Shown in pieces: positions 23,041 through 30,114 of a stretch of 52,348 bases of DNA. The first letter of the stretch is position 1, and every line of letters starts with the position of its first letter. The DNA is from a virus. The stretch lies in the IMG/VR virus record IMGVR_UViG_3300021197_001620, positions 1-52,348 of that record; one strand, written 5' to 3'. Made by a program: the position numbers and the translations under genes. The notes under the pieces were generated by a model that worked only from the letters and a program-made list of their open reading frames with translations, made no database searches and was not told the origin of the DNA.

Positions 23041-23382
23041 CTATTTCATGAATGCTTGAATTAACAACAATGCTGCACAAAGCAAGAATGAAATTCCATT
23101 CTTTGCGGTGAACATCTGCTCTCCTAGGAAGTACCAAGTGAGAGGTATAAAGATTAAATAGCCAATTCCAAAGGTCATGAACCTAATTGACCACAAAGCC
23201 TCGACTTCTTCATACATAAATTTTGTTCCAAAGGCAAAACACAGTGTAGTCAACGGAGCGGAACATGCTGCGATGAGCATTGCTTTCGTTGCGTTCTCTT
23301 CCACTATGATGCCTGAGTTGCTCTGGAACCAAGCAAGGGTCTGCCCTATAACGAACAGAAGTAAGCCGTAGTATAATTTCAT
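23041..23382 (-). CDS. Four-helix membrane protein (113 aa)
   Basis: Four hydrophobic segments can be seen: LYYGLLLFVIGQTLAWF, AMLIAACSAPLTTLCFAFG, IRFMTFGIGYLIFIPLTWYF and GISFLLCAALLLIQAF. The end LGEQMFTAKNGISFLLCA resembles the last helix pair of small drug/metabolite-transporter (EamA/SMR-like) proteins. The function could be a transporter fragment or an envelope modulator. AAGGAGGAAGA precedes the ATG at 23382. Confidence 0.7.
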   Translation of the reverse strand: MKLYYGLLLFVIGQTLAWFQSNSGIIVEENATKAMLIAACSAPLTTLCFAFGTKFMYEEVEALWSIRFMTFGIGYLIFIPLTWYFLGEQMFTAKNGISFLLCAALLLIQAFMK

Positions 23383-23579
23383 TCTTCCTCCTTGAGTGGT
23401 GGGATTGATGAGTTGTAGAAGCTCTCCGTGAGATCCTCGGCTTGTTTCTGATAAACTCCAGCCATTTCCATGTCTCCCGCTCTTTGAGCCTCGAATGACT
23501 TTTGCAAGAGGTCTTTCACTTTTTGTTGTTGTTTCTCTTCTTTCGACTTAATGCCGAGTAATTTCTTTAACCAGTTCAT
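23379..23579 (-). CDS. Small helical protein (66 aa)
   Basis: AAGGAGAACAA precedes the ATG at 23579. The sequence opens with an amphipathic basic helix (NWLKKLLGIKSKEEKQQQK), possibly membrane-surface seeking, followed by a second helix (AQRAGDMEMAGVYQKQAEDL) and a Pro/Glu tail. It overlaps the membrane protein gene by one codon, so the two may act together. Unknown. Confidence 0.6.
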   Translation of the reverse strand: MNWLKKLLGIKSKEEKQQQKVKDLLQKSFEAQRAGDMEMAGVYQKQAEDLTESFYNSSIPPLKEEE

Positions 23580-23932
23580 TTGTTCTCCTTGGTCTGCTTG
23601 GGTTGGGTTGAAATGAGTAATGATTCTAGCCGTTTGTTGTTTTCTCTATTGATGGATTGTTGAATTAACTCGTCAACTTCTAGGTTTCCATTATATTTCA
23701 TAGCCGAGATGACCTCTTTAACAAAGGCTTGAAACTTTGGATCATGACTAGACATTTCAAGCAAGTCATCACATGTGTTCTTAGCATAATCAGCAGCATC
23801 ATCAACTTTCCACTCATCGCCTCTAAACGCGTCGGCACAATCCCATTCGTTTTCAATGTAACATTCTGAAAAGTACTTTTTGAATGTTTCAATAAAGTCT
23901 TTAGCATATGAAGTTCTAGGTATTAAGTCCAT
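23576..23932 (-). CDS. Helical protein of unknown function (118 aa)
   Basis: AAGGAGGAAGAATA precedes the ATG at 23932. The product is all-helical and acidic, with four cysteines (SECYIENEWDCADAF, NTCDDL) and a disordered Lys/Gln tail (TQPKQTKENK). No family is recognised. It overlaps the downstream small helical protein by an ATGA junction. Confidence 0.6.
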   Translation of the reverse strand: MDLIPRTSYAKDFIETFKKYFSECYIENEWDCADAFRGDEWKVDDAADYAKNTCDDLLEMSSHDPKFQAFVKEVISAMKYNGNLEVDELIQQSINRENNKRLESLLISTQPKQTKENK

Positions 23933-23944
23933 TATTCTTCCTCC

Positions 23945-24889
23945 TTATTTCGCAGCCATGCAAGATGAGCCAGACATTAGCTCACGCATCTTGAATAGAC
24001 CGATTTCTTTATGCTTACACTCGAGCATGATGTCCATGCGGTGGCCGTAGGTGTCGATAGGCGTCCAATAAGAGTCGCTGTGTGCTTGTGGGCGGATCTT
24101 AGGGTTGTCATGCTCTACTGCTCGTGACTGGCTGTAGTGAACGACAGGGACGACGTCACCCCATGTCTTGAGTGCTAGTTCGACTGCTTCTTGTTGAGAC
24201 AAGCCACCAGTGCACATAGTGTGATGATGATAGTCATGAACGATAGGGATGCCGATAACACTGAAGATACCGTCGTAGAGTTCTTTGGTTGAGTAGAGAC
24301 TTTCCTTGTCGTCGTTCTCCACGGTCAAGCGTGTCTTGACCGCATTGGATAAGCGTGCGAAGTTCTTGCAGAAATCCGCCATGGCTTTAGGCTTGTCGTT
24401 GTAAGCCGCACCGACATGAATGTTGATCTTAGCCCAAGGAGAGCGAGGTTGACACAAAAGGTCCATCATCTTACCATTGACCTCGAGGTCTTTGATAGTG
24501 TTTTGCACAACCTGCTCATTTGGAGAACAAAGTTTGTTGAAGGGGCCGGGATGACATGTGAGACGAATGTCGTGCTCGTTAGCATACAAGCCGGCTTCAT
24601 AGAGTGCTTCTTCGATAGCGTCGAAGTCTTTGAGGTCTTCGAGGTCATACTCGGAAGCCCATGGGAAAATTTCTGAAGACATGCGAAAGAAGTGAATGTC
24701 GTGTTTTGCGTTCCACTCAAGGATTGTCTTGAGGTCTGTGACATTTTGCAAGATGATCTCGGATACATAGTCGAGTCCCTTCTCTTGGAATGTCTTCTTA
24801 CGCATTGTGCGATTGGTTGACACCTTCACCTTTAGTGATGAAAGTTCGGTGCAAATACAAGCGTAACCTAAATTATAGTTCTTAATCAT
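23945..24889 (-). CDS. uvsE: UV damage endonuclease UvsE/UvdE (314 aa)
   Basis: The TIM-barrel UvdE family is recognisable along its length: NLGYACICTEL, STNRTMRKKTF, FFRMSSEIFPWASEY, RLTCHPGPF, INIHVGAAY, RLTVENDD, IPIVHDYHHH and PVVHYSQSR supply the His, Glu and Asp metal ligands. It nicks DNA 5-prime to UV photoproducts to start repair. A UV-repair gene is useful to a phage exposed to sunlight. Length is typical (about 300). ATGGAGGACAA precedes the start and a strong promoter lies at 24916. Confidence 0.93.
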   Translation of the reverse strand: MIKNYNLGYACICTELSSLKVKVSTNRTMRKKTFQEKGLDYVSEIILQNVTDLKTILEWNAKHDIHFFRMSSEIFPWASEYDLEDLKDFDAIEEALYEAGLYANEHDIRLTCHPGPFNKLCSPNEQVVQNTIKDLEVNGKMMDLLCQPRSPWAKINIHVGAAYNDKPKAMADFCKNFARLSNAVKTRLTVENDDKESLYSTKELYDGIFSVIGIPIVHDYHHHTMCTGGLSQQEAVELALKTWGDVVPVVHYSQSRAVEHDNPKIRPQAHSDSYWTPIDTYGHRMDIMLECKHKEIGLFKMRELMSGSSCMAAK

Positions 24890-24915
24890 TTGTCCTCCAT
24901 GATTGTTATGTTAGT

Positions 24916-24944
24916 AATATAACGTATTGAGGATCACTTGTCAA
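24916..24944 (-). promoter_or_regulatory. Sigma-70-type promoter of uvsE
   Basis: AAATACTTGACA, 17 bases, then TATATT, overlapping the end of the small membrane-protein gene at 24934. Confidence 0.85.
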
Positions 24945-25113
24945 GTATTTCTTCTAACTTTTTTAAAAACTCTTGTTGTTGTCTGTAGGATAGGTAATAG
25001 AAACAGCAAAAGGCGATGGTTGGAATTATTATCCCAAAGAACATCGCCTTCCAGAAGATTGCTTTAAATATTAAATCTGCTGCTGTCACTTCATGCTCTT
25101 TGAGCCGCGACAT
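24934..25113 (-). CDS. Small single-pass membrane protein (59 aa)
   Basis: The start at 25113 (MSRLKEHEVTAADLIF) lies in the end of the upstream gene after GTGGAA, a weak site; a GTG at 25119 is an alternative. One membrane helix spans FFGIIIPTIAFCCFYYLSY, followed by a charged helix (RQQQEFLKKLEEILDK). An N-in or C-in topology cannot be decided. Unknown role. Confidence 0.6.
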   Translation of the reverse strand: MSRLKEHEVTAADLIFKAIFWKAMFFGIIIPTIAFCCFYYLSYRQQQEFLKKLEEILDK

Positions 25114-25652
25114 TTCCACTTCTTTCTAGAGAGAGCATTTGCACATGGCGGGTTCTTACATTTCTTAATCTTCGCAGAACGAGCACAATAGGCATCACCT
25201 TTCTTAGTTCCCGGTCGGATGCGATCACCACCACTTTTGGCCTTCCCTTTCTGTCCGTATGAGCGGCACTTACCGTTTACACGCTTTGCGAATCGCTTAC
25301 CCTTTGATGGCTTGCATGCCTTTTTCTTTTTGTTCTTTTCCAACAATGGATCTAAATCACTTACCAGTTCGTTATGGCTAGGATCAAGTGGATACTCTTT
25401 TGTTCCTAGGTGGTCATACTGCGAGTCAGATAGATTATTTACAAATGCATCAGTATAATCACTTTTGAAGTCGTCAGGAATGTTAAGTTCCGACATTCTC
25501 TTCTCAATCATTTCTCTTGTTGGTAAACCAGAAAGATTCTCTGCGTCTTGTTTGCCTATCTCTCTAAATCTCATTTGTTCTTTAGACTCATTTAGAACAG
25601 CTTCGAGCTCTTCTTGGATGATGTTTCGTAATTGTTCGTTTGTGATGTTCAT
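25086..25652 (-). CDS. Lysine/cysteine-rich protein with cassette leader (188 aa)
   Basis: GGAGAGATATG precedes the ATG at 25652. Residues 1-21 (MNITNEQLRNIIQEELEAV, then LNE) match the leaders at 26247 and 26780, so a cut after L-N-E is possible. After a helical acidic middle, residues 110-188 are strongly basic and Cys-containing (GDAYCARSAKIKKCKN, LSRKKWKCRGSKSMK), a module I associate with uncharacterised phage proteins. It is probably a DNA-binding virion protein by analogy with T4 internal proteins. It overlaps its neighbours at both ends. Confidence 0.7.
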   Translation of the reverse strand: MNITNEQLRNIIQEELEAVLNESKEQMRFREIGKQDAENLSGLPTREMIEKRMSELNIPDDFKSDYTDAFVNNLSDSQYDHLGTKEYPLDPSHNELVSDLDPLLEKNKKKKACKPSKGKRFAKRVNGKCRSYGQKGKAKSGGDRIRPGTKKGDAYCARSAKIKKCKNPPCANALSRKKWKCRGSKSMK

Positions 25653-25879
25653 CATATCTCTCCATAAAATTGTTTGTCGCCGACCTTCACAGAGATCTTA
25701 GAGTCATAACCGCGCTCTCCCTCTCTCACTTCCCAAGCTTCGAGTTCTTCAAATGGTAAGGTGTTACCATTGTGCTTGTTTAGATTTGCATATATTTGCT
25801 TCTTCACTTCTTCGGATGGCTTTTCTCTAGTCACCTCTTCAAGAATCATTTTTTTTAGCATTGCTTCTGTTAGTTTCAT
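25652..25879 (-). CDS. Small protein with cassette leader (75 aa)
   Basis: I start at 25879 (MKLTEAMLKKMILEEVT), after AGGAAAGAAGAA. The amphipathic opening matches the leader family and contains I-L-E near residue 13. The remaining 55 residues are short strands and charged turns (EAWEVREGERGYDSKISVKV). It is flanked by lysine-rich cassette genes with ATGA overlaps, so it belongs to the same set, although it is not itself very basic. Confidence 0.65.
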   Translation of the reverse strand: MKLTEAMLKKMILEEVTREKPSEEVKKQIYANLNKHNGNTLPFEELEAWEVREGERGYDSKISVKVGDKQFYGEI

Positions 25880-26247
25880 TTCTTCTTTCCTTTCTTTGCT
25901 TTTTTGCCCCAAGACTTGCCTTTGCCTCTTTCCTTACATGCGCCCGGGGTAGGTCTACAGGCGGGGTATTTCTTACGCTTCTCTCCGTCTCCTCGACCAC
26001 AAGATTTGTAGCCACCAGATCCATCGGGAGAGTTACAGTCAACCCACCCTTTCTTTTTGCCCTTAGCTCCTTTACGACCAAACCAGTCTCTCAAGGAAGA
26101 CTCTTTGGAAGACTCGGTACCAGCTTTCTTTGCTTTGCCTTTCTTCTTTTTTGACTTAGATTTCTTCTTTTTCTTCTTCTTTTCATCGAGAACAGCGGCT
26201 AACTCTTCCTTGATGATTTGTTGCAATTCTTCGTGAGTAATGTTCAT
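25876..26247 (-). CDS. Lysine-rich protein with cassette leader and Cys/Gly module (123 aa)
   Basis: The start is taken at 26247 (MNITHEELQQIIKEELAAV, then LDE), matching its paralogues. Directly after L-D-E comes a run of Lys and Ser, then RDWFGRKGAKGKKKGWVDCN, GYKSCGRGDGEKRKKYPACR and GACKERGKGKSWGKK. This Trp/Cys/Gly module resembles the DUF5872 type seen in phage and large eukaryotic virus proteins (by eye). If the leader is cut, the mature protein would be almost pure positive charge, suited to neutralising packaged DNA. Confidence 0.72.
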   Translation of the reverse strand: MNITHEELQQIIKEELAAVLDEKKKKKKKSKSKKKKGKAKKAGTESSKESSLRDWFGRKGAKGKKKGWVDCNSPDGSGGYKSCGRGDGEKRKKYPACRPTPGACKERGKGKSWGKKAKKGKKK

Positions 26248-26780
26248 TTCAATTCTTTCCCGCAAGCCTTGCAAGTCTTCTTCTCGTCGATACCGGCTTT
26301 TTTCAGTTTTGTGTAGTATTCTGGATCTTCGAACACATGCTCCATTGCAATCTCGTGAGCTTTCTTTTCGCCGTGTTCTTTGGCTTCTTCTTTGGTGCCC
26401 ATTTCAAGCTGCTTGTTGATCTTCTCTAGAGACACTCCGTGCTTATCTGCGATTTGTTGATGCATTTCTTCCATTGTTCCGTGCAATTCATCACTATGGC
26501 CGCCTTTCTCGAGCTCTTCGTTCGTCTTGTTGCCCCAGTTTGCAGCACCGACCTTGCGACACTTCACAAGAGCACCTGAAGCATAAGCGGAAGGCCAGAC
26601 ATCATATCGAGACTTTACTTTACTATAGCATGCGTCCTTCTTGGCAGCCTTTTTCTTTGCTTTTTTCTTCTTACTCTTCTTCTTTTTTGCGGCTTTGCGC
26701 TTTTTACCTTTCTTTTCATCTAGAACAGCAGCGAGCTCTTCTTTGATGATTTGGTGCAACTCTTCTGTGTCAACTTTCAT
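26244..26780 (-). CDS. Lysine-rich protein with cassette leader and DUF5661-like end (178 aa)
   Basis: GAGGGTTTTATT precedes the ATG at 26780. The leader MKVDTEELHQIIKEELAAV, then LDE, is nearly identical to the gene downstream. A Lys/Ala tract (residues 23-45) follows, then KDACYSKVKSRYDVWPSAYA and SGALVKCRKVGAANWGN, then a helical end (GVSLEKINKQLEMG, AHEIAMEHVFEDPEYYTKL) resembling DUF5661. The last residues (KTCKACGKELK) form a Cys pair. It is the first gene of the cassette and a probable DNA-binding virion protein. Confidence 0.72.
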   Translation of the reverse strand: MKVDTEELHQIIKEELAAVLDEKKGKKRKAAKKKKSKKKKAKKKAAKKDACYSKVKSRYDVWPSAYASGALVKCRKVGAANWGNKTNEELEKGGHSDELHGTMEEMHQQIADKHGVSLEKINKQLEMGTKEEAKEHGEKKAHEIAMEHVFEDPEYYTKLKKAGIDEKKTCKACGKELK

Positions 26781-26808
26781 AATAAAACCCTCGATTGCTA
26801 TAAATAGT

Positions 26809-26979
26809 CTATGCAATCCGTTTTAGAAACATTTCTGCATGCAAACTTATGTGTCCATCGCACCATTTTATTTTAGATAGTCCATGTAGTGAATTTACTT
26901 TAATCACTATTCCAAGCCTATATCTTGGATCTGGTGAATCAATCGCATAACAAACAAGATCCCCAAACCTTAAACTCAT
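26809..26979 (-). CDS. GDLV-type SH3-like small protein (56 aa)
   Basis: The start at 26979 (MSLRFGDLVCYAIDS) overlaps the stop of the J-domain gene (ATGA); an in-frame ATG at 26994 is less likely. It has the R-F-G-D-L-V opening, the strand RLGIVIKVNSLHGL and a Trp strand (SKIKWCDGH). It lies between the J-domain protein and the lysine-rich cassette. Function unknown. Confidence 0.7.
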   Translation of the reverse strand: MSLRFGDLVCYAIDSPDPRYRLGIVIKVNSLHGLSKIKWCDGHISLHAEMFLKRIA

Positions 26980-27575
26980 TGATCTTGGACCCATCCATAG
27001 TGTGATCTAAGGTAAACTTCCATTACGTTTTCTCGACAATCCTTGCTGTCTCCACATTGAGCCAAGAACCAAGCAAATGTTTTCTTTTTGGTTTCGATGG
27101 TGTCAGAGGCTTTATCTATGTCGTCTATCAGCAACCTATTGGCCTCTTCGACTCTGTCGAGCTCAACATTGTGTTTGTCTGCTATGTCGAAGAAGTCTGC
27201 CCAGCGTTCTTCATTCAGTGCTGCAGTCATTTTCTTGAAGTCTTCTTCGTATTCTTCTTTCCTCGGATCATCTTTGTTTTGACTATCTGGGTGTAGGATT
27301 TTGAGGAGCTTTCTATGGGCTTTTTTGAAGTGCTTCAGTTCTAGCGGTTCAGTAGATGAGTCTTGAAGTTCGCCGTCGTCCTCTCCAAAGTCTATTGGAG
27401 GTGGATTTCCACCCTCTAGTTCGTCGCGAGAGATTCCTTTGTCCTCGATGTATTCTTCAAGTGCCTCTTCAAGTAACTCATTGGCTTCCATCAAGTAATC
27501 TTTGAGATACTCTTCTTCAAACTTCAAAGACTTGAATTGGTTCAGCAATTGTTTAAACCTAAGATGTTCTCTCAT
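26976..27575 (-). CDS. J-domain (DnaJ-like) protein (199 aa)
   Basis: Residues 78-130 form a J-domain: a basic helix (FKKAHRKLLKI), the invariant HPD at 95-97 and a third helix (EEDFKKMTAALNE) ending in RW. The N-terminal 75 residues are an acidic coiled region, and the C-terminus is a separate helical part with two Cys (AQCGDSKDCRENV). J-domains stimulate host DnaK, so it may redirect host Hsp70 to phage proteins. With GroEL and GroES it gives this phage parts of three chaperone systems. GGAGG precedes the start at 27575. Confidence 0.75.
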   Translation of the reverse strand: MREHLRFKQLLNQFKSLKFEEEYLKDYLMEANELLEEALEEYIEDKGISRDELEGGNPPPIDFGEDDGELQDSSTEPLELKHFKKAHRKLLKILHPDSQNKDDPRKEEYEEDFKKMTAALNEERWADFFDIADKHNVELDRVEEANRLLIDDIDKASDTIETKKKTFAWFLAQCGDSKDCRENVMEVYLRSHYGWVQDQ

Positions 27576-28471
27576 TCATCGTCACCTCCGACTCTATTGT
27601 AACTAGTACCCAAAAGCACCGAATGCTCGGGCTTTTTTATTTGTAGCATCTCGGATCTTCCGATAAATGTGCAGTATTCGCTCCAACTTCTTACGCTGAA
27701 GAAATCTTCGATTTCAATTTGATTTGAATCTTCGTAATTCAATGGCTTGAACACGTCTTCTGGTTTAAACCATCTTGCTGACCATCTCTCTTCGATTGGC
27801 AGCTTTAGTCCGTCTTCGTGAGTGGTACCTGGAGGTCTCAGGCCTGTTCCTTTCCTGATCACCCTTCGGAACTCAAGCCAATCTTCTTTATCGAATGTGA
27901 AAGAGCAGAGATTTCCCTCCTTGACGCCGTTGCCTCTGAAAGTCAAGTAACAATTTTTATCTCCACTGAGAAGCCTGCGGTGTTCTCGGAGTTGCCATGG
28001 AGGAAAATAGCTATGTGGGAATCGAACATAGTAGCGAGAGGGCGTTGTCCAATTTGAAAGGCTGCTCATCATCTTAAAGGCTGTCAATGCGCCATGAACA
28101 ACGGAGAATGCTTGAGAGTCTCTCTTGTTTCGGTGCTTCATTGGAACAGCCGTGTAAAAGATCGGGATTCTCTTTTTGTTCTGGTGCGGGTTTGGGTTGA
28201 ACGGTCTGTGGTGCCAAACAGGATCTCCTGCATAGTCTCCAAGTCTCTTTCTGACTATAGGAGCGAAATCATCATTCACAACAATCCATATCGACTTACA
28301 ACCTGCCCATGCACATTCTACCACTGCAGCCTCGATGAGATTGAAGTTTGGTGCAATCGGCATCATACAATCTGGCCATGGCTGATCAAAGTCTCTACTT
28401 TGCTGTCCTGCTACTGGAATTACACCGACGAGGTTCTTTGTTTGAACCTTAGTGTTTCGAAGGTTTTCCAT
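27572..28471 (-). CDS. Nucleotidyltransferase-like protein (GT-A fold) (299 aa)
   Basis: The N-terminus (VGVIPVAGQQSRDFDQPWPD, then LIEAAVVECAWAGCKSIWIV) follows sugar-phosphate nucleotidyltransferases, but the usual G-x-G-T-R loop reads GQQSR, so activity is uncertain. Later parts (SRYYVRFPHSYFPPW, DWLEFRRVIRKGTGL) do not match a known domain. It overlaps the upstream unknown gene by 52 bases, suggesting joint action, perhaps in surface-sugar or small-molecule modification. GGAGAAACC precedes the start. Confidence 0.6.
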   Translation of the reverse strand: MENLRNTKVQTKNLVGVIPVAGQQSRDFDQPWPDCMMPIAPNFNLIEAAVVECAWAGCKSIWIVVNDDFAPIVRKRLGDYAGDPVWHHRPFNPNPHQNKKRIPIFYTAVPMKHRNKRDSQAFSVVHGALTAFKMMSSLSNWTTPSRYYVRFPHSYFPPWQLREHRRLLSGDKNCYLTFRGNGVKEGNLCSFTFDKEDWLEFRRVIRKGTGLRPPGTTHEDGLKLPIEERWSARWFKPEDVFKPLNYEDSNQIEIEDFFSVRSWSEYCTFIGRSEMLQIKKPEHSVLLGTSYNRVGGDDE

Positions 28472-29196
28472 GGTTTCTCCTTTGCTTGTTTCATCTCGAA
28501 GACTTCTCTAAATGTCTTCAGTTGTTTAAATCGTGGGACGACCTTCCTTTCATGAAAGTCCATCTTTATTTGTTTATAATATTCTTTGCCGTTCTTGACC
28601 ATTCCCAATTGTCCTTTTAAACCGGCCTTGTGCATCATCCTAAGTGCTTTGATGCGAACCATGCCGTTACCATAGTCAGGGTTTAAAAGCTGCTCTTCAT
28701 CCATTATAGAGACTACAGTGAGGTCTTTTGTGCGAGGACGGACACCTCGTCTTCTCGAGGAATAAAAATTAATTTTTCTACACATTCGATCTCGAGACGC
28801 TAGAGTGTCAACGTCATGCGCAGTGCCTCTTCTCCAGTAAAACTCATCATAGACATCTGACACTTTATCTTGCTTGCCATCGAATAGAGTAGGCTCAGCA
28901 TTGTAAATGATTTTTCTGTTGTTTTTTGTGATCAGATTAATGTTTTCATCTATCCTTAGGGTCTGAACGTTCGACGGATGCAACAAGAGTCCCGTAAAGC
29001 CCATAATGAATGATAGATTTGTTATCATCTTGACTGGATCGTTCGTGTTGAACTCGGAGAAGTCGAGATCTTCAAATTGAGGATCACATCGGTGATAAGT
29101 GAGGTCATGAGTTAAGATACAGGGAGTTTGCGTTCTCCAAGAAAACAAAAGGCAGGATGGTGTCCTGCCTATGATTATCTTACTGTGCTTTATCAC
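28420..29196 (-). CDS. Unknown protein paired with the nucleotidyltransferase-like gene (258 aa)
   Basis: The start at 29196 overlaps the upstream stop (ATGA). Residues 4-35 (KIIIGRTPSCLLFSWRTQTP) look like the first strand-turn-helix of a Rossmann-type fold; then YHRCDPQFEDLDFSEF, ITNLSFIMGFTGLLLHP and a basic end. No named family recognised. A terminator-like hairpin lies inside its first 20 codons (29141-29170), which could limit its expression. The 52-base overlap with the next gene implies coupled translation. Confidence 0.65.
   Translation of the reverse strand: MIKHSKIIIGRTPSCLLFSWRTQTPCILTHDLTYHRCDPQFEDLDFSEFNTNDPVKMITNLSFIMGFTGLLLHPSNVQTLRIDENINLITKNNRKIIYNAEPTLFDGKQDKVSDVYDEFYWRRGTAHDVDTLASRDRMCRKINFYSSRRRGVRPRTKDLTVVSIMDEEQLLNPDYGNGMVRIKALRMMHKAGLKGQLGMVKNGKEYYKQIKMDFHERKVVPRFKQLKTFREVFEMKQAKEKPWKTFETLRFKQRTSSV
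29141..29170 (-). terminator. Terminator-like hairpin inside a coding start
   Basis: A perfect eight-base-pair stem (AGGCAGGA/TCCTGCCT) with a five-base loop is followed by TTTGTTTTC on the minus strand. It lies 26 bases past the stop of the upstream gene but inside codons 10-19 of the next one, so it may be a partial terminator. Confidence 0.55.
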
Positions 29197-29879
29197 TTGT
29201 CACCATAAAATCGAGAGAAAAAGTCTGCCATGTCTGAGGCTCTTTTCTCACCTCTCTCGTGAGAGGCTGTCTGTTCTGGCGTAGGTTCTTCTGGTTCCAC
29301 TGGCTCGGTCTCAGATGGCAATCCTTCTAGATCGCCATAATTTGCTTTTGCGGAGGTAAATGCTTGCTTTGCTTTCTCAAACCCGTCACCAAACATGAAC
29401 CAATCGGTTGGGCGACCATGAAAGCCGACAAGAGTTGGAGCGATGTTGTGCTCAGCCATCGATTGACCAGCATATTCCAAGATTCTCTCCATGTTGGCTA
29501 AGAAAAATTCTACTTGATCTTTCGGAGCATTTTCGATGTAACTTTTGACTTTAATATCATAAAGTTTGTCGACATCTTCATCATCAAGCATTTTATCCAC
29601 ATAATGACTGAATCCACCGAAGATTTTTCTGTAAGCAGTTTGAGCCTGTTTTTCGGTCTTTGCTTTCTTAAGCAGGTCGGCTTGCAAAGAAGGATATCTA
29701 GATTCTATCCACTCTTTCCATTCTGTGTCACCTGGCATGCCTTGAATCACTCCCAAGTAGTCATCGAATGTTCCGAACCATTTATTGTCAAAATCTGCTC
29801 CGAGTTGTTCATCGATAAAGGGTTGGTTCACCTCTTTTATCACAAATTGTTTCCATTCATTTAATATTTGTTTCATCAT
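29193..29879 (-). CDS. Possible virion protein with an alternative leader (228 aa)
   Basis: GGAGCTAG lies upstream of two adjacent ATGs (29879 and 29876). The opening MKQILNEWKQFVIKEV resembles the short E-W-x-x-F-type leaders of T4 capsid-targeted proteins. The middle is helical (KTEKQAQTAYRKIFGGFSHY); a Gly/Phe segment (GFHGRPTDWFMFGDGFEKA) follows, then a Pro/Glu/Thr-rich linker and a helical end (DMADFFSRFYGDK). No enzyme motif. A head or DNA-ejected protein is a reasonable guess, based on the leader alone. Confidence 0.6.
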   Translation of the reverse strand: MMKQILNEWKQFVIKEVNQPFIDEQLGADFDNKWFGTFDDYLGVIQGMPGDTEWKEWIESRYPSLQADLLKKAKTEKQAQTAYRKIFGGFSHYVDKMLDDEDVDKLYDIKVKSYIENAPKDQVEFFLANMERILEYAGQSMAEHNIAPTLVGFHGRPTDWFMFGDGFEKAKQAFTSAKANYGDLEGLPSETEPVEPEEPTPEQTASHERGEKRASDMADFFSRFYGDK

Positions 29880-30114
29880 TTTTTTCTAGCTCCTCTAATC
29901 CTTTTAAAACTTCTTCTGGGACATTTTTATAAGTTCTCCCATCGAACATTACGTCGTAAGCGTAAAACTTCAGCTTGCCGCCCTGTGGAGAATAGTGAGC
30001 ATACATTAAAACAGCCGTTGTTGTGACAATTCCCACGTTTGAATTGGACTCCAATGCATAGTAAATTGGAGTCTCGGACTTTATCATCACTAAATCGCCC
30101 GGTTCAAACTTCAC
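29857..30114 (-). CDS. GDLV-type SH3-like small protein (85 aa)
   Basis: It starts at 30114 (MKFEPGDLVMIKSE) inside the end of thyX, after AGAGGTG. It has the P-G-D-L-V opening, the strand NVGIVTTTAVLM, the strand KFYAYDVMFDG and a helical acidic tail (EEVLKGLEELEKND). This is one of the best-formed members of the family. It overlaps neighbours on both sides. Function unknown. Confidence 0.72.
   Translation of the reverse strand: MKFEPGDLVMIKSETPIYYALESNSNVGIVTTTAVLMYAHYSPQGGKLKFYAYDVMFDGRTYKNVPEEVLKGLEELEKNDETNIK

Noticed and set aside
25839-26154. Long overlapping frames on both strands in the lysine-rich cassette
   Set aside because: They arise from biased AAG/AAA codons of the real genes; they share no leader and have no ribosome binding site.
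29876-29879. A separate tiny gene or frameshift at the doubled ATG before the 228-residue gene
   Set aside because: The two ATGs are adjacent in the same frame, so they only give an alternative first residue.
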